Below, one piece after another: positions 52,479-61,823 of a stretch of DNA of 64,000 bases (position 1 is the first letter of the stretch; each line of letters begins with the position of its first letter). Source of the DNA: Clostridiales bacterium (GTDB lineage Bacteria > Bacillota > Clostridia > Oscillospirales > Oscillospiraceae); assembly GCA_003150355.1 (NCBI GenBank), contig QAMJ01000011.1, positions 291,769 to 355,768 on the forward strand, in the 5' to 3' direction. A program made the translations under genes and the position numbers. The notes beneath the pieces were generated by a model. That model was given only the letters and a program-made list of their open reading frames with translations. It ran no database searches and had not been told where the DNA came from.

Positions 52479-53369
52479 TCAGAAGATCATCTGCACAGGG
52501 CACTCATAATTTTTGAGCGTGATGTCCTGATATTCGCCGCCGGCCTCGCCGTCGCGCGTCCATGACACCGGCTTATCGAAGATGAACCGCGCCTGACGGG
52601 TGTGGAGAATGAGGAGGTTTTCGCTGTCAAAGCGCTGGGACAGCACACTCTCGACGATCTCGCCGAAGCCCGCGACGCTGCCGGGGTTCTTCACCAGCAC
52701 GAGCTCACTCATCCCGTCGCCGAGGCAGACCATCTCGCTCGGCAGGCGGACGATGCCCGCGACCGAGGTGGAGTTTGACATGCTGCCGTAGAGAAGATCC
52801 GCTTCCACAACGCCGCCGTCATACTCGACACGGGTATTATAGCTCTCTATCTTACCGAGCTGCTGCGCGCCCTGGAGCACATAGGCCAGGTGACCCAGCC
52901 GCTTTTTCTGATCCTGCGGGGTGGCGTAGCTCACCTCGGTGAACGCGCCGAAGGCTGCGATATAGGCAAAGTATTTATCATCCCCGAAGCCGCCGACATC
53001 AAAGGGGTGCGCCGTGCCGTGGACTATCCTGCGCGCCGCGCCGACCGTGTCGTTCTTCGGCAGGCCGAGCGTCGTTGCGACATCGTTCGCCGTACCCATG
53101 GGCATATACCCGACAGGGGGCGGAGAGTCGAGCTGCATGAGCCCGGCGAGCACCTCGCTGAGCGTGCCGTCCCCGCCGATGCAGGCGACCGTATCAAAGT
53201 TCGCAGCATGGCGCGCGGCAAACTCCGTCGCATCTCCTCTGCCCGAGGTGAAGAACAGCGTCGTCCTGTAGCCGCCGAGGTCGAGCGTATGCAGCGCTTC
53301 GGCGAAATTCACCTTATACCCGCCGCGTCCCGCCGCGGGGTTTACTATGAGCATCAGTTTCTTTTCCAT
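52479..53369 (-). CDS. Diacylglycerol kinase-family lipid kinase (DgkB/YegS type)
   Basis: 296 residues. The nucleotide-binding GGDGTLSEVLAGLMQ lies near residue 60 and MPMGTANDVATTLGLP near 93, with the second domain beginning after YFAYIAAFGAFTEVSY. This layout is that of soluble DgkB/YegS enzymes, which phosphorylate diacylglycerol or related lipids to recycle membrane lipid. It is the last gene of a five-gene leftward operon (32 bp after the DUF711 gene). Confidence 0.9.
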   Translation of the reverse strand: MEKKLMLIVNPAAGRGGYKVNFAEALHTLDLGGYRTTLFFTSGRGDATEFAARHAANFDTVACIGGDGTLSEVLAGLMQLDSPPPVGYMPMGTANDVATTLGLPKNDTVGAARRIVHGTAHPFDVGGFGDDKYFAYIAAFGAFTEVSYATPQDQKKRLGHLAYVLQGAQQLGKIESYNTRVEYDGGVVEADLLYGSMSNSTSVAGIVRLPSEMVCLGDGMSELVLVKNPGSVAGFGEIVESVLSQRFDSENLLILHTRQARFIFDKPVSWTRDGEAGGEYQDITLKNYECPVQMIF

Positions 53370-53401
53370 GTTTCTCCTTTGCCCCTTGCCAACGTCTAAG
53401 C

Positions 53402-54757
53402 TCAGTTCTTGAGGCTGTGCAGCGGGGCGGGGATACGGCCTCCGCGGGCGATGAACTCTGCGGCGCTGCCGTCATGCAGCGGCATTATCGGCGCCGAGCC
53501 GAGGAGCCCGCCGAAATCTACCGTGTCGCCGACGGTCTTGCCCTTTGCCGGGATGATGCGCACGGCGGTGGTCTTGTTGTTGACCATGCCGATAGCTGCC
53601 TCATCGGCAATGATAGCGGAGATGGTATCGGCGCTCGTGTCGCCGGGGACGGCGATCATGTCGAGCCCGACCGAGCAGACGCAGGTCATGGCTTCAAGCT
53701 TATCGATGCAGAGCATCCCGTCCTCCACGGCAGAGATCATGCCCGCATCCTCGGACACGGGGATAAACGCACCGGACAGGCCGCCGACATGGCTTGACGC
53801 CATGACGCCGCCTTTTTTGACCGCGTCATTGAGGAGCGCGAGGGCAGCGGTCGTGCCGTGCATGCCGCTTTTTTCAAGCCCCATTATCTCCAGTATCTCA
53901 GCAACGCTGTCGCCGATCGCGGGAGTGGGAGCAAGGGAGAGGTCGACCACGCCGAAGGGCACACCGAGACGGCGCGAGGCCTCCTGCGCAACAAGCTCGC
54001 CCATGCGCGTTATCTTGAAGGCGGTCTTTTTTATCGTCTCCGCCACGACGTCAAAGCTCTCGCCCTTGCACTGCTTGAGTGCGTAGGCGACGACGCCGGG
54101 GCCGGACACACCGACGTTGATGACCGTCTCCGGTTCGCCGACACCGTGGAACGCCCCCGCCATAAATGGGTTATCCTCAACGGCGTTAGAAAATACGACG
54201 AGCTTTGCACAGCCCATCGGGTCAATGTCCGCGGTCTGCTTTATTATCCTGCCCATGAGCGCGACGGCGTCCATGTTTATGCCCGCTCTCGTCGAGGCGA
54301 GGTTCACGCTCGAACAGACAAGCTCCGTCTGCGTGAGCGCGGCGGGGATGGAGTTGATAAGACGCAGGTCGCTTTTCGTAAAGCCCTTGTGCGCAAGCGC
54401 CGAGAAGCCGCCGATGAAGTTCACGCCCGTCTCGTGCGCGGCGCGGTCGAGCGTCAGGGCAACGGGGGTATAATCCTCCTCCCGGCACGCAGCGGCAACG
54501 AGCGATATCGGGCTTACCGAGATGCGCTTATTGACAATGGGTATGCCCAGCTCCCGCTCGATGGCGCAGCCGGTTTCGACAAGCTTTCCCGCGCAGCGGC
54601 ATATCTTGTCGTAGATCTTCCGGCAGCACTCGTCCATGCTCTCGCTCGCGCAGTCAAGCAGGCTTATGCCCATGGTGATCGTGCGCACATCGAGGTGCTG
54701 CTGGTTTATCATGTCTATGGTTTGCAGAATTTCACTGCTGTTGAAGAGATAGCTCAT
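53402..54757 (-). CDS. PFL-family/DUF711 protein (UPF0210)
   Basis: 451 residues. The family is widespread in Firmicutes and archaea and is nearly always paired with a small ACT-domain protein, as here (8-bp gap). Conserved-looking stretches include ISLVAAACREED, FIGGFSALAHKGFTKSDLRLINSIP, STRAGINMDAVALMGRI and NVGVSGPGVVAYAL. The fold is related to pyruvate formate-lyase, but the glycyl-radical motif is absent. The reaction is unknown. Confidence 0.9.
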   Translation of the reverse strand: MSYLFNSSEILQTIDMINQQHLDVRTITMGISLLDCASESMDECCRKIYDKICRCAGKLVETGCAIERELGIPIVNKRISVSPISLVAAACREEDYTPVALTLDRAAHETGVNFIGGFSALAHKGFTKSDLRLINSIPAALTQTELVCSSVNLASTRAGINMDAVALMGRIIKQTADIDPMGCAKLVVFSNAVEDNPFMAGAFHGVGEPETVINVGVSGPGVVAYALKQCKGESFDVVAETIKKTAFKITRMGELVAQEASRRLGVPFGVVDLSLAPTPAIGDSVAEILEIMGLEKSGMHGTTAALALLNDAVKKGGVMASSHVGGLSGAFIPVSEDAGMISAVEDGMLCIDKLEAMTCVCSVGLDMIAVPGDTSADTISAIIADEAAIGMVNNKTTAVRIIPAKGKTVGDTVDFGGLLGSAPIMPLHDGSAAEFIARGGRIPAPLHSLKN

Positions 54758-54765
54758 GGGACACC

Positions 54766-55035
54766 TCAGATCCTGTGCATGGCTTCAAAGATGTCCTGCC
54801 GCTGGATATGGATATCGAGCGCGCGCTCCTCGCCCTTCTCCTTGAGGAAGCGGATCAGCTCGTCAAAGGGCAGGGTGCAGTCGGCAAGTTCGACAAGCAT
54901 TATCATTGCGAAATACTCCTGCATCAGAGTCTGACTGATATCGAGTATGTTTATCTCCTTCTGGGCAAGCAGTGAAGTGACGTATGCGGTGATGCCCTTG
55001 CTGTCCTTCGCGAACACGCTGACTATTGCTTTCAT
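54766..55035 (-). CDS. ACT-domain protein (UPF0237)
   Basis: 89 residues forming a single ACT fold, starting MKAIVSVFAKDSKGITAYVTSLLAQKEINILDISQTLMQ. It resembles the N-terminal ACT domain of glycine-cleavage regulators. ACT domains bind amino acids, so it probably senses an amino acid for the DUF711 partner encoded immediately downstream. Confidence 0.9.
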   Translation of the reverse strand: MKAIVSVFAKDSKGITAYVTSLLAQKEINILDISQTLMQEYFAMIMLVELADCTLPFDELIRFLKEKGEERALDIHIQRQDIFEAMHRI

Positions 55036-55061
55036 TCTGTTATCTCCCTATGTATTAGTTA

Positions 55062-55697
55062 TCAACCCGAATAGTGCCGGCACAGGTGCCTGACGCAGCA
55101 CCTTTCGCACTCCGGCCTTCTCGCAATGCACACGGCCCTGCCGTGCAGGACTATACAGTGGCAGAAATCCGAGGAGTGCTCGGGCGGCAGTATTTTCCGT
55201 AGCTCCATCTCTATCTTCACCGGGTCCTTGAGATTATCCACAAGACCGAGGAGATTTGAAATACGGATGCAGTGCGTGTCCACGACCGTGGAACCGGGGA
55301 TCTTGAACACATCGCCAAGGATGAGGTTCGCGGTCTTGCGCCCGACGCCGGGCAGAGCCGTCAGCTCCTCCATCGTGCGCGGCAGCTCCCCGCCGTATTT
55401 CTCCAGCAGCACATTCGCGCAGGCAACGATGTCCCGCGCCTTGGAATGATAGAAGCCGCAGGAGCGCACATACTCCTCAACTTCCGCGACGTCCGCCTCA
55501 GCAAAGGCCTCGAGCGTCGGGAAGCGCTCAAACAGCGCCGGTGTTATCTTATTCACCCGCTCATCGGTGCACTGCGCCGCAAGGCGCACCGAGAACAGCA
55601 GCTCATAGGCCTTGTTCCAATCGAGCGTGCAGTCCGCCAGAGGGTACTCCGCCATCAGCAGACGCACTATCTCATTTACCTGCTCCTGCGTTCTCAT
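55062..55697 (-). CDS. nth: Endonuclease III (Nth)
   Basis: 211 residues. The helix-hairpin-helix LPGVGRKTANLILGD carries the catalytic Lys, and TVVDTHCIRISNLLGL carries the catalytic Asp. The C-terminal [4Fe-4S] loop is C-x6-C-x2-C-x5-C (CIARRPECERCCVRHLC). It removes oxidised pyrimidines and nicks the strand. The ATG at 55697 overlaps the previous gene's stop (ATGA), so it is preferred over an in-frame start 27 bp upstream. Confidence 0.96.
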   Translation of the reverse strand: MRTQEQVNEIVRLLMAEYPLADCTLDWNKAYELLFSVRLAAQCTDERVNKITPALFERFPTLEAFAEADVAEVEEYVRSCGFYHSKARDIVACANVLLEKYGGELPRTMEELTALPGVGRKTANLILGDVFKIPGSTVVDTHCIRISNLLGLVDNLKDPVKIEMELRKILPPEHSSDFCHCIVLHGRAVCIARRPECERCCVRHLCRHYSG

Positions 55698-56401
55698 CTG
55701 CTGAGCTCTATCGTGCCGCCGCACTCGATGACCGGCAGCTCCACCTTGCTGTAGGTGCCGCCGAACTGGTACTGCGCCGCGAGGGGGAAGCTGGCGCTGC
55801 TGCCGGAGGGCAGGCTCAGCGTATGCACCGTGGAGGCAAGCAGGGTCTCAAGGCGCGTGTTGTTCTCCCACTTTATCGCCGGGGAGTCCGCTGAGGCGTA
55901 CTGGTCGCCGACGCTGACGTTGACGGCGTTATAAAGCTCGCGCACCTCGATCTGATAGGATACGAGATAGACATTCACCGTGACCTCGACACGCTCAGAG
56001 TCGAGCACCGTCGCCGTCCAGTCGGCGCGGAGGTTCAGCGGTGTGCCGGTATCAGAAGTGAAGCTGCCCGAGCCGATGACCTCGCCTTGCGGGATAACGG
56101 GCTGGATGGGTTCCGGGGTTGTGGTGGGTACAGGCGTAGGCGTGGCCGTCGGCACCGGCGCTGCGGGAGTCGGCGTCGCGGTAGGCGCGACGGACGGCAC
56201 TATCGCCGGGGTCGGCTGGGGAGTCTCTAAAGCAGGCTGTGTCTCAACGCTCGGCGTGACTGTATTCGCATAGGGGTCGTTCGTCGGCGTCGCCTCGGCC
56301 TTTTTCTCGCTCTGCATGTCCATAAGCAGATTTACCGCAACTGCAATGACCAGCAGAAAAACTATGATGAACAAAACAGCTTTGATTCTTCCTTTTGACA
56401 T
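55694..56401 (-). CDS. Membrane-anchored protein with Thr/Pro linker, unknown
   Basis: 235 residues. A single N-terminal membrane helix (about 8-27) is followed by a Thr/Pro/Ala-rich spacer (about 36-100, repeated PTPAP and PTATPTP units) and a C-terminal beta-rich extracytoplasmic domain (about 105-235) with no recognised family. The Thr/Pro spacer is the sort of region that spans the wall. It is first in the operon with nth, the ACT and DUF711 genes and the lipid kinase. AAAGGAG precedes the ATG. Confidence 0.75.
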   Translation of the reverse strand: MSKGRIKAVLFIIVFLLVIAVAVNLLMDMQSEKKAEATPTNDPYANTVTPSVETQPALETPQPTPAIVPSVAPTATPTPAAPVPTATPTPVPTTTPEPIQPVIPQGEVIGSGSFTSDTGTPLNLRADWTATVLDSERVEVTVNVYLVSYQIEVRELYNAVNVSVGDQYASADSPAIKWENNTRLETLLASTVHTLSLPSGSSASFPLAAQYQFGGTYSKVELPVIECGGTIELSR

Positions 56402-56442
56402 TTCGGATCGCTCCTTTATACAATGCTTGCTTTTGAATGTTA

Positions 56443-56471
56443 ATTATAACCCATGCGTCGAAAATTGTCCA
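56443..56471 (-). promoter_or_regulatory. Promoter of the nth operon
   Basis: On the minus strand TGGACA (56466-56471) and a perfect TATAAT (56443-56448) are 17 bp apart, about 40 bp upstream of the first gene. Confidence 0.7.
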
Positions 56472-56514
56472 TAATCCCGCGCAGTGTACACAATAATTTA
56501 ATACTAAATCCGGT

Positions 56515-56543
56515 TTTACATTTCCCGTTGCCGGTGGTATAAT
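56515..56543 (+). promoter_or_regulatory. Promoter of the rarA operon
   Basis: TTTACA (56515-56520) and a perfect TATAAT (56538-56543) with a 17-bp spacer lie 33 bp before the rarA ATG. Confidence 0.72.
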
Positions 56544-56576
56544 TAAAGAACTCTGTTGAAAGGCGGATTGCCCAGA

Positions 56577-57827
56577 ATGTATAAACCCTTAGCGGACGAG
56601 ATCCGCCCTGCGTCGCTTGACGATGTTGTCGGTCAGAAGCATATTTTAGGCAAAGACGGTATGCTCCGCCGCATCGTCGAGAGCGGCCAGATACCGAACA
56701 TGATATTCTACGGTCCCTCCGGGACGGGCAAGACCACCGTCGCGCGCATCATCGCCCAGCGCACAAACCGCTCGCTGCGCAAGCTCAACGCGACGACCGC
56801 GGGCATTGCCGATATAAAAAAGATCATCGATGAGCTCGATACCTTCCTCGCCCCCGGCGGTGTGCTGCTCTATCTCGATGAGATACAGTATTTCAACAAA
56901 AAACAGCAGCAGTCGCTGCTAGAGTTTATTGAGGACGGGCGCATCACGCTCATCGCCTCCACAACAGAGAACCCCTATTTCTGCGTGTTCAACGCTATTC
57001 TCAGCCGATCGACGGTGTTTGAGTTCAAGCCCGTCTCCGCCGAGGATGTGAAGCAGGCGGTCTATCGCGCTGTGGATATAATGAACGCGCGGCGGGAGGC
57101 TCCGCTCACGCTCCAGGACGGTGCTGCCGAACGCATCTCCTCCGCCTGCGGCGGGGACGTGCGCAAGGCGATAAACTCGGTCGAGCTGCTCTTCTCCGCC
57201 GCGGGGGAGCGCAGCGTCATCACCGCCGAGGACGCCGCCGCGATAACTCAGCGCAGCGCCATGCGCTATGACCGCGACGGTGACGACCATTATGACATTC
57301 TCTCCGCTCTCATGAAATCGCTGCGCGGCTCTGACCCGGATGCAGCGCTGCATTACCTTGCGCGGCTCCTCGAGGTCGGCGACCTCGTCGGCGCTTGCCG
57401 GCGCATCCTCTGCTCGGCAAGCGAGGACATCGGCCTTGCCTACCCGCTGGCTGTGCCTATCGTCAAGGCCTGTGTGGACTCCGCGCTTCAGCTCGGTCTG
57501 CCCGAGGCGAAGCTCCCATTGGCCGAGGCCTGCATCCTGCTTGCGACCGCGCCGAAGTCGAACTCCGCCTGCATGGGCATTGACGCTGCTCTTGCCGACG
57601 TCCGCGCCGGGCGCACGGGCAGCATCCCGCGCGAGCTTCAGAACGTTCACGCCGACGGCGCAGGCTTCGAGCGTGAGCAGGGCTACAAGTACCCGCACAG
57701 CTATCCCGGCCACTGGGTGCGTCAGCAGTATCTGCCCTATGAGCTGCGCGGAGCGCACTACTATGATTACGGCGACAACAAGACCGAACAGGCCGCGAAG
57801 CGCTATTGGGAGGAGATCAAGAAGTAA
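56577..57827 (+). CDS. rarA: Replication-associated recombination protein RarA (MgsA)
   Basis: 416 residues. AAA+ domain with RPASLDDVVGQKHILG, Walker A GPSGTGKTT, Walker B LYLDEIQYF and sensor residues STTENPYFCV. A C-terminal tetramerisation domain includes SEDIGLAYPLAV, the family-typical PKSNSACMGIDAALADV and the ending YKYPHSYPGHWVRQQYLP. RarA acts at stalled replication forks. The ATG at 56577 fits the family N-terminus (MYKPLADEIRP); an in-frame TTG lies 21 bp upstream. Downstream translation is coupled. Confidence 0.95.
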   Translation: MYKPLADEIRPASLDDVVGQKHILGKDGMLRRIVESGQIPNMIFYGPSGTGKTTVARIIAQRTNRSLRKLNATTAGIADIKKIIDELDTFLAPGGVLLYLDEIQYFNKKQQQSLLEFIEDGRITLIASTTENPYFCVFNAILSRSTVFEFKPVSAEDVKQAVYRAVDIMNARREAPLTLQDGAAERISSACGGDVRKAINSVELLFSAAGERSVITAEDAAAITQRSAMRYDRDGDDHYDILSALMKSLRGSDPDAALHYLARLLEVGDLVGACRRILCSASEDIGLAYPLAVPIVKACVDSALQLGLPEAKLPLAEACILLATAPKSNSACMGIDAALADVRAGRTGSIPRELQNVHADGAGFEREQGYKYPHSYPGHWVRQQYLPYELRGAHYYDYGDNKTEQAAKRYWEEIKK

Positions 57828-58003
57828 TGGACATTCAGGTCGGCGATATCCTCACAATGAAAAAAGCCCACCCCTGCGGCAGTAAGCAATGGCAGGTGCT
57901 GCGCACGGGCGCGGACTTCAAGCTGCGCTGCTGCGGCTGCGGCCATGAGCTTATGGGCGCGCGCAGTAAGTTTGAAAAGAACATCCGGCAGGTGCAGCGT
58001 TGA
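57827..58003 (+). CDS. DUF951-family small protein
   Basis: 58 residues: MDIQVGDILTMKKAHPCGSK..., then WQVLRTGADFKLRCCGCGHELM and a basic end. This compact zinc-ribbon-like beta protein (CCGCGH) is common in Firmicutes, often near replication or translation genes; its function is unknown. The ATG overlaps the rarA stop (TAATG) and its stop overlaps the next start (TTGA), so it is translationally coupled on both sides. Confidence 0.88.
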   Translation: MDIQVGDILTMKKAHPCGSKQWQVLRTGADFKLRCCGCGHELMGARSKFEKNIRQVQR

Positions 58004-58269
58004 ACTGGGTCTACATTCTCCGCTGCGGCGACGGCTCGCTGTACACCGGCTGGACAAACGACCTCGACGCCCGTGTCGCGCTGCACGCGTCCGGTAGGGG
58101 CTGCAAATACACGCGCTCACATCTGCCGGTGGTGCTTGTCTACTCCGAGGAATACGTAAGCGAGCACGACGCGCGTAGCCGCGAATGGCACATCAAGCGC
58201 CTCTCCCGTAAAAAAAAACTATCCCTCATCGAGCGAAAGGAAACCCCTCCCGATGTCCAGAAGATATGA
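58000..58269 (+). CDS. GIY-YIG endonuclease-domain protein (UPF0213)
   Basis: 89 residues. A minimal GIY-YIG domain starts MNWVYILRCGDGSLYTGWTNDLDARVALH, with the tyrosines, Arg (residue 25) and later Glu (SREWHIKRLSRKKK) expected for the nuclease core. The family has unknown cellular substrates; a DNA repair role has been suggested. The start is a TTG overlapping the previous stop. The end overlaps the acyltransferase start by 17 bp. Confidence 0.9.
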   Translation: MNWVYILRCGDGSLYTGWTNDLDARVALHASGRGCKYTRSHLPVVLVYSEEYVSEHDARSREWHIKRLSRKKKLSLIERKETPPDVQKI

Positions 58270-59272
58270 ACTCGATCTATGCAGAATAACGGCCTGCATA
58301 ATGGTTATCATTATCCATGCCGGCTCTGCGCTCTATCACAGCTGCCCGCTGTATGAACCCGCCTTTGTTCCGCTCTGCTTCATCAGCACCGCCGCGCGCG
58401 GCAGCGTGCCCGTCTTCTTCATGCTGACGGGGCTCCTGATGCTCTCGCGCGAAAAGCTCGAGCTCTGGCACTTTTTCAGGCGGCACATTCTCCGCCTTGC
58501 GGGGCTGTTCCTCTTGTGGTCGGCGCTCTACGCCGTCGGCAGCCGCGTCGCCTCCGGCAGCTTCGGCAGCGCCTATGACTTTTTCTATTCCGTCATGGCC
58601 GGGCACTACCATATGTGGTTCATCGCCGCGATGGTGACATGCTGTCTCCTCATCCCGATCCTGCATGCGGCCATACACGGGGTGAAGCTTGACACGCGCT
58701 GGCTCCTCGGCGTGTTCCTGTTCCTTGTGCTCCTCATGCAGAACTGCAACCTCACGCCTGACCCTGCGTATATTCTCAACCGCTTCACGTTGAATTTTGG
58801 CTTTGACTATTTGCCGTATCTGCTTTATATTATATGGGGCTGGTACTTAGGACAGCGCGAGTACGGCAGGCGGACGCTCTGGCTCGCACCGCTCGTCTTT
58901 CTGCTGACCGCCGTGCTCACGACCGCCGGGAATATCTGGTACTCCAATTACCGCGGCTATGCCGACGGCTGGCTGTTCAGCTATTTCTCCCTGCCGAACT
59001 TCATCATGGCAAGCGCGATGTTCTGCTTCTTCCTCGCTCTCCGCGGGCACGACTTCAAGCACGGGAAACCGATCCGTCAGCTCTCCGACTGCACCCTCGG
59101 CGTCTACCTGCTGCACCCGCTTATGCTCAACATCCTTGAGCGCTCCGGCGTCGCTGTCGGGCTTGAGCAGCCCATCGGCTCTTTGCTCGGTGTCTCAGCG
59201 CTGTGTGCCGTTCTGTGCTTTGCTGTGAGTTATATTGCGAAAAAGATACCAGTTATAAGAAACCTGCTTTAG
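58253..59272 (+). CDS. Membrane acyltransferase family 3 (OafA-like)
   Basis: 339 residues with about ten helices. The N-terminal motif RRYELDLCRITACIMVIIIHAGSA with its His is the acyltransferase-3 signature, and VPVFFMLTGLLML and SREKLELWHFFRRHILRL follow in the usual order. Such enzymes acetylate or otherwise acylate surface polysaccharides or lipids. Translation overlaps the GIY-YIG gene. No polysaccharide genes are adjacent except the CapA-like gene downstream. Confidence 0.88.
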   Translation: MSRRYELDLCRITACIMVIIIHAGSALYHSCPLYEPAFVPLCFISTAARGSVPVFFMLTGLLMLSREKLELWHFFRRHILRLAGLFLLWSALYAVGSRVASGSFGSAYDFFYSVMAGHYHMWFIAAMVTCCLLIPILHAAIHGVKLDTRWLLGVFLFLVLLMQNCNLTPDPAYILNRFTLNFGFDYLPYLLYIIWGWYLGQREYGRRTLWLAPLVFLLTAVLTTAGNIWYSNYRGYADGWLFSYFSLPNFIMASAMFCFFLALRGHDFKHGKPIRQLSDCTLGVYLLHPLMLNILERSGVAVGLEQPIGSLLGVSALCAVLCFAVSYIAKKIPVIRNLL

Positions 59273-59328
59273 GAACATAATTTCCCTGAGCGCGTCCATA
59301 TATATACGCTTCTTTCCGAGGTTTTGAA

Positions 59329-60510
59329 ATGAAAAAGATACTTAAGCTGATCTGCTTCCTGCTGCTGTGCGGCATACTTGCCATCACCATAAAGCTCCGG
59401 CTCGATTCTCCCGAAATGCCGACTGCGAGCTCCGAGCCCGTCATCGCGCCGCTCGACGCTTCTCCCACGCCCGCATCCACTCCATCGCCGACTCCGGTGC
59501 CGACACCTACGCCGACTCCCACGCCCGAGACCTACACGCTCTCCGTCATCGGTGACTGCACGCTCTGGTCGAACGCGAACTACGCCCAGCATCCCGCGGG
59601 CTATGCTGGGGTCATAAACGGCGACTATTACTATCCGTTCTCGAACACCATCCAGTATTTTGAGAATGATGATTTCACCATTGCAAACTTCGAGTGCATC
59701 CTCTCCGACAAAAACCTTGCCTACGACTACACGCAGGTCTACTTCCCGTTCATCGCGCCGACCGAGTATGCCAACATCATAATCGACGGTGGCGTTGACT
59801 TTGTCACCACAGCGAACAACCACATTATGGACTGCTATGAAGCCGGTGAGACCAGCACCTATGAAACCCTCGAAGCCTACGGCATCCCATTCGGCAAGGA
59901 GGGGCAGGCGCAGCTCTATACCACCGACAGCGGTCTTGTCATCGGCATCTACTGCTCCGGCAAGGATCTCGCACCGAACAAGACCAAGGCGCTCAACGCT
60001 ATCCAGCAGCTTATTGACGACGGCGCGGAGTATATAATCTGTGCTTTCCACTGGGGGCAGGAGCTTTACTACGAGCCGAACCAGGCTCAGATCGATCTTG
60101 CCCACGCCTGCATTGACGCAGGTGCCGACCTCATCTACGGCAGCCACACCCACTGCCTCCAGCCCATTGAGGAATACGGTGACGGCCTGATCCTCTACAG
60201 TATGGGCAACTGGACTTTCGGCGGCAGCACCATGCCGAGCGATCCGGACACGGCGATCGTTCAGGTCGAGCTGACGAGGAATGACGATGGCAGCATATCT
60301 CGCACCGGTATGGACGTCATCCCCTGCTGCGTCAGCAGCAAGATCAACGCCGCAATGGTAAAGGAGCAGAACTACAATGACTATAAGCCGACTCCTTATG
60401 AGGAGGGCTCTGAGGGCTATAACCGTGTGCTCAGTAAGCTCACGGGTGAGTTCGAGGCCACCTCGCAGGGCGCTGACTATTCCGGCTGGCTCGCAAGCCG
60501 CGCGGGCTGA
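59329..60510 (+). CDS. CapA-family (poly-gamma-glutamate synthesis-like) metallophosphatase
   Basis: 393 residues. An N-terminal membrane helix, a Ser/Thr/Pro-rich linker of PTP repeats (about 47-65), then a PGA_cap domain (about 68-385). Its calcineurin-like motifs are SVIGDCTLW, NFECILSD, VTTANNHIMDCYE, CAFHWGQEL and GSHTHCLQPIEEY. In Bacillus CapA acts with CapBC, but those genes are not nearby, so this is a stand-alone surface protein whose substrate is unknown. The coding region is bracketed by a terminator. Confidence 0.9.
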   Translation: MKKILKLICFLLLCGILAITIKLRLDSPEMPTASSEPVIAPLDASPTPASTPSPTPVPTPTPTPTPETYTLSVIGDCTLWSNANYAQHPAGYAGVINGDYYYPFSNTIQYFENDDFTIANFECILSDKNLAYDYTQVYFPFIAPTEYANIIIDGGVDFVTTANNHIMDCYEAGETSTYETLEAYGIPFGKEGQAQLYTTDSGLVIGIYCSGKDLAPNKTKALNAIQQLIDDGAEYIICAFHWGQELYYEPNQAQIDLAHACIDAGADLIYGSHTHCLQPIEEYGDGLILYSMGNWTFGGSTMPSDPDTAIVQVELTRNDDGSISRTGMDVIPCCVSSKINAAMVKEQNYNDYKPTPYEEGSEGYNRVLSKLTGEFEATSQGADYSGWLASRAG

Positions 60511-60525
60511 TCTTCAATAAACGTA

Positions 60526-60558
60526 AAAATGGCGCAGGCAAAATGCCTGTGCCATTTT
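60526..60558 (+). terminator. Terminator between capA-like and threonine aldolase-like genes
   Basis: A 15-bp stem (60526-60540 with 60544-60558, one G-U pair) with an AAA loop and TTTT at the end. AAAA on the other side makes it usable in both directions. Confidence 0.85.
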
Positions 60559-60570
60559 CATATCCGATTA

Positions 60571-61593
60571 TCAAAGCAGCTCTATCAGCTTCTCGACATC
60601 CTCCATGCGCGTTGCCCAGCTCGTGGCAAAGCGTATGACTGTATGCTCCGCGTCGTAGGTCTCCATGAATCCGTAGGTGACCTGCTTGCCGAGCTCTTCG
60701 AGCTTCGCCGTCTCTATGACAATGAACTGCTGGTTCGTCGGAGAATCCAGATACATATTATAGCCCTTGGATATAAGCCCCGCCTTGAGCCGCTCTGCGC
60801 AGTCTATCGCGTTCTTCCCGCACTTCATGTACAGCCCGTCCGTGAACTGCTCATCGAACTGCACGCCGAGCATCCAGCCCTTAGCCAGCAGTGCACCATT
60901 CTGCTTGATTATCGAGAAAAAGCCCTCGGGCGCTTTCCCGGTGAACACGACGGCTTCGCCGAACATCGCGCCGACCTTTGTCCCGCCGATGTAGAACACG
61001 TCGCAGTTGTCTGCGATCGTCTCAAGCGTCACGTCCGTACCCGTCGCAGCGAGGCCGTAGCCGAGACGCGCGCCGTCAAGAAACAGCGGGATATCATACT
61101 TTGCGCACACGCTATGCAGCGCTTCAAGCTCCGCCTTTGTGTAGAGCGTTCCGTACTCAGTAGGGTGCGAGATATAGACCATGCCGGGCTTTACCATGTG
61201 CTCATGATTTGCGTCCTTATAGAAGGTCGCGATATATTCTTCGACCTCCGCGGCGTCGAGCTTGCCGTTATGCTCCGGCAGCGTCAGTACCTTGTGCCCA
61301 CCGGCTTCGATAGCACCGGCCTCATGCACCGCGACATGCCCTGTTGCCGCTGCGGCAACGCCTTCATAAGAGCGCAGCATAGACTTTATCACTACTGCGT
61401 TCGTCTGAGTCCCGCCAACGAGGAAATATACCTCCGCGTCGGGTTTGCCGCAGGCGGCGCGTATCTTATTCTTCGCGCTCTCGCATATCGCATCCGTGCC
61501 GTAACCGGGGTTCTTGTCCATGTTTATTTCGCTGAGCCGCCGAAGAATATTTGGGTGGCAGCCCTCCATATAATCGCTTGAGAAGTAAAGCAT
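60571..61593 (-). CDS. Low-specificity L-threonine aldolase-like PLP enzyme
   Basis: 340 residues, fold type I PLP enzyme. VGGTQTNAVVIKSML is the cofactor phosphate loop, FLDGARLGYGL carries the Asp that binds the pyridine nitrogen and the Arg, and the Schiff-base Lys is in IGGTKVGAMFGEAVVF. It would split threonine or allo-threonine to glycine and acetaldehyde, or act on related beta-hydroxy amino acids. It is monocistronic; the IS element lies immediately upstream on the map. Confidence 0.9.
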   Translation of the reverse strand: MLYFSSDYMEGCHPNILRRLSEINMDKNPGYGTDAICESAKNKIRAACGKPDAEVYFLVGGTQTNAVVIKSMLRSYEGVAAAATGHVAVHEAGAIEAGGHKVLTLPEHNGKLDAAEVEEYIATFYKDANHEHMVKPGMVYISHPTEYGTLYTKAELEALHSVCAKYDIPLFLDGARLGYGLAATGTDVTLETIADNCDVFYIGGTKVGAMFGEAVVFTGKAPEGFFSIIKQNGALLAKGWMLGVQFDEQFTDGLYMKCGKNAIDCAERLKAGLISKGYNMYLDSPTNQQFIVIETAKLEELGKQVTYGFMETYDAEHTVIRFATSWATRMEDVEKLIELL

Positions 61594-61671
61594 ATCTGTC
61601 TCCTTGCTTGTTCGTTGTACAGTCGGATTTTACCATATTCGGCGCGTCCGCACAAGAGCCTGAGTATATAG

Positions 61672-61679
61672 CAAAAAAT
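61672..61679. repeat. Left 8-bp target-site duplication of the IS
   Basis: CAAAAAAT directly precedes the left IS end (GG at 61680) and is repeated exactly after the right end at 63610-63617. Eight bases is the length usually produced by ISL3-family transposases. Confidence 0.9.
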
Positions 61680-61823
61680 GGTTGTAAACTAAAAGTTGGG
61701 GTACCCGGGTAAACCTGGGCACTCCAACTTTTAGCATGTGAGGAAAAATAAGAGTAGAGCATAACAGAAAAATCCTTTAAAATGAAGCTGCGAGACACCA
61801 CAAGAAAGGACACTGTATGCTCT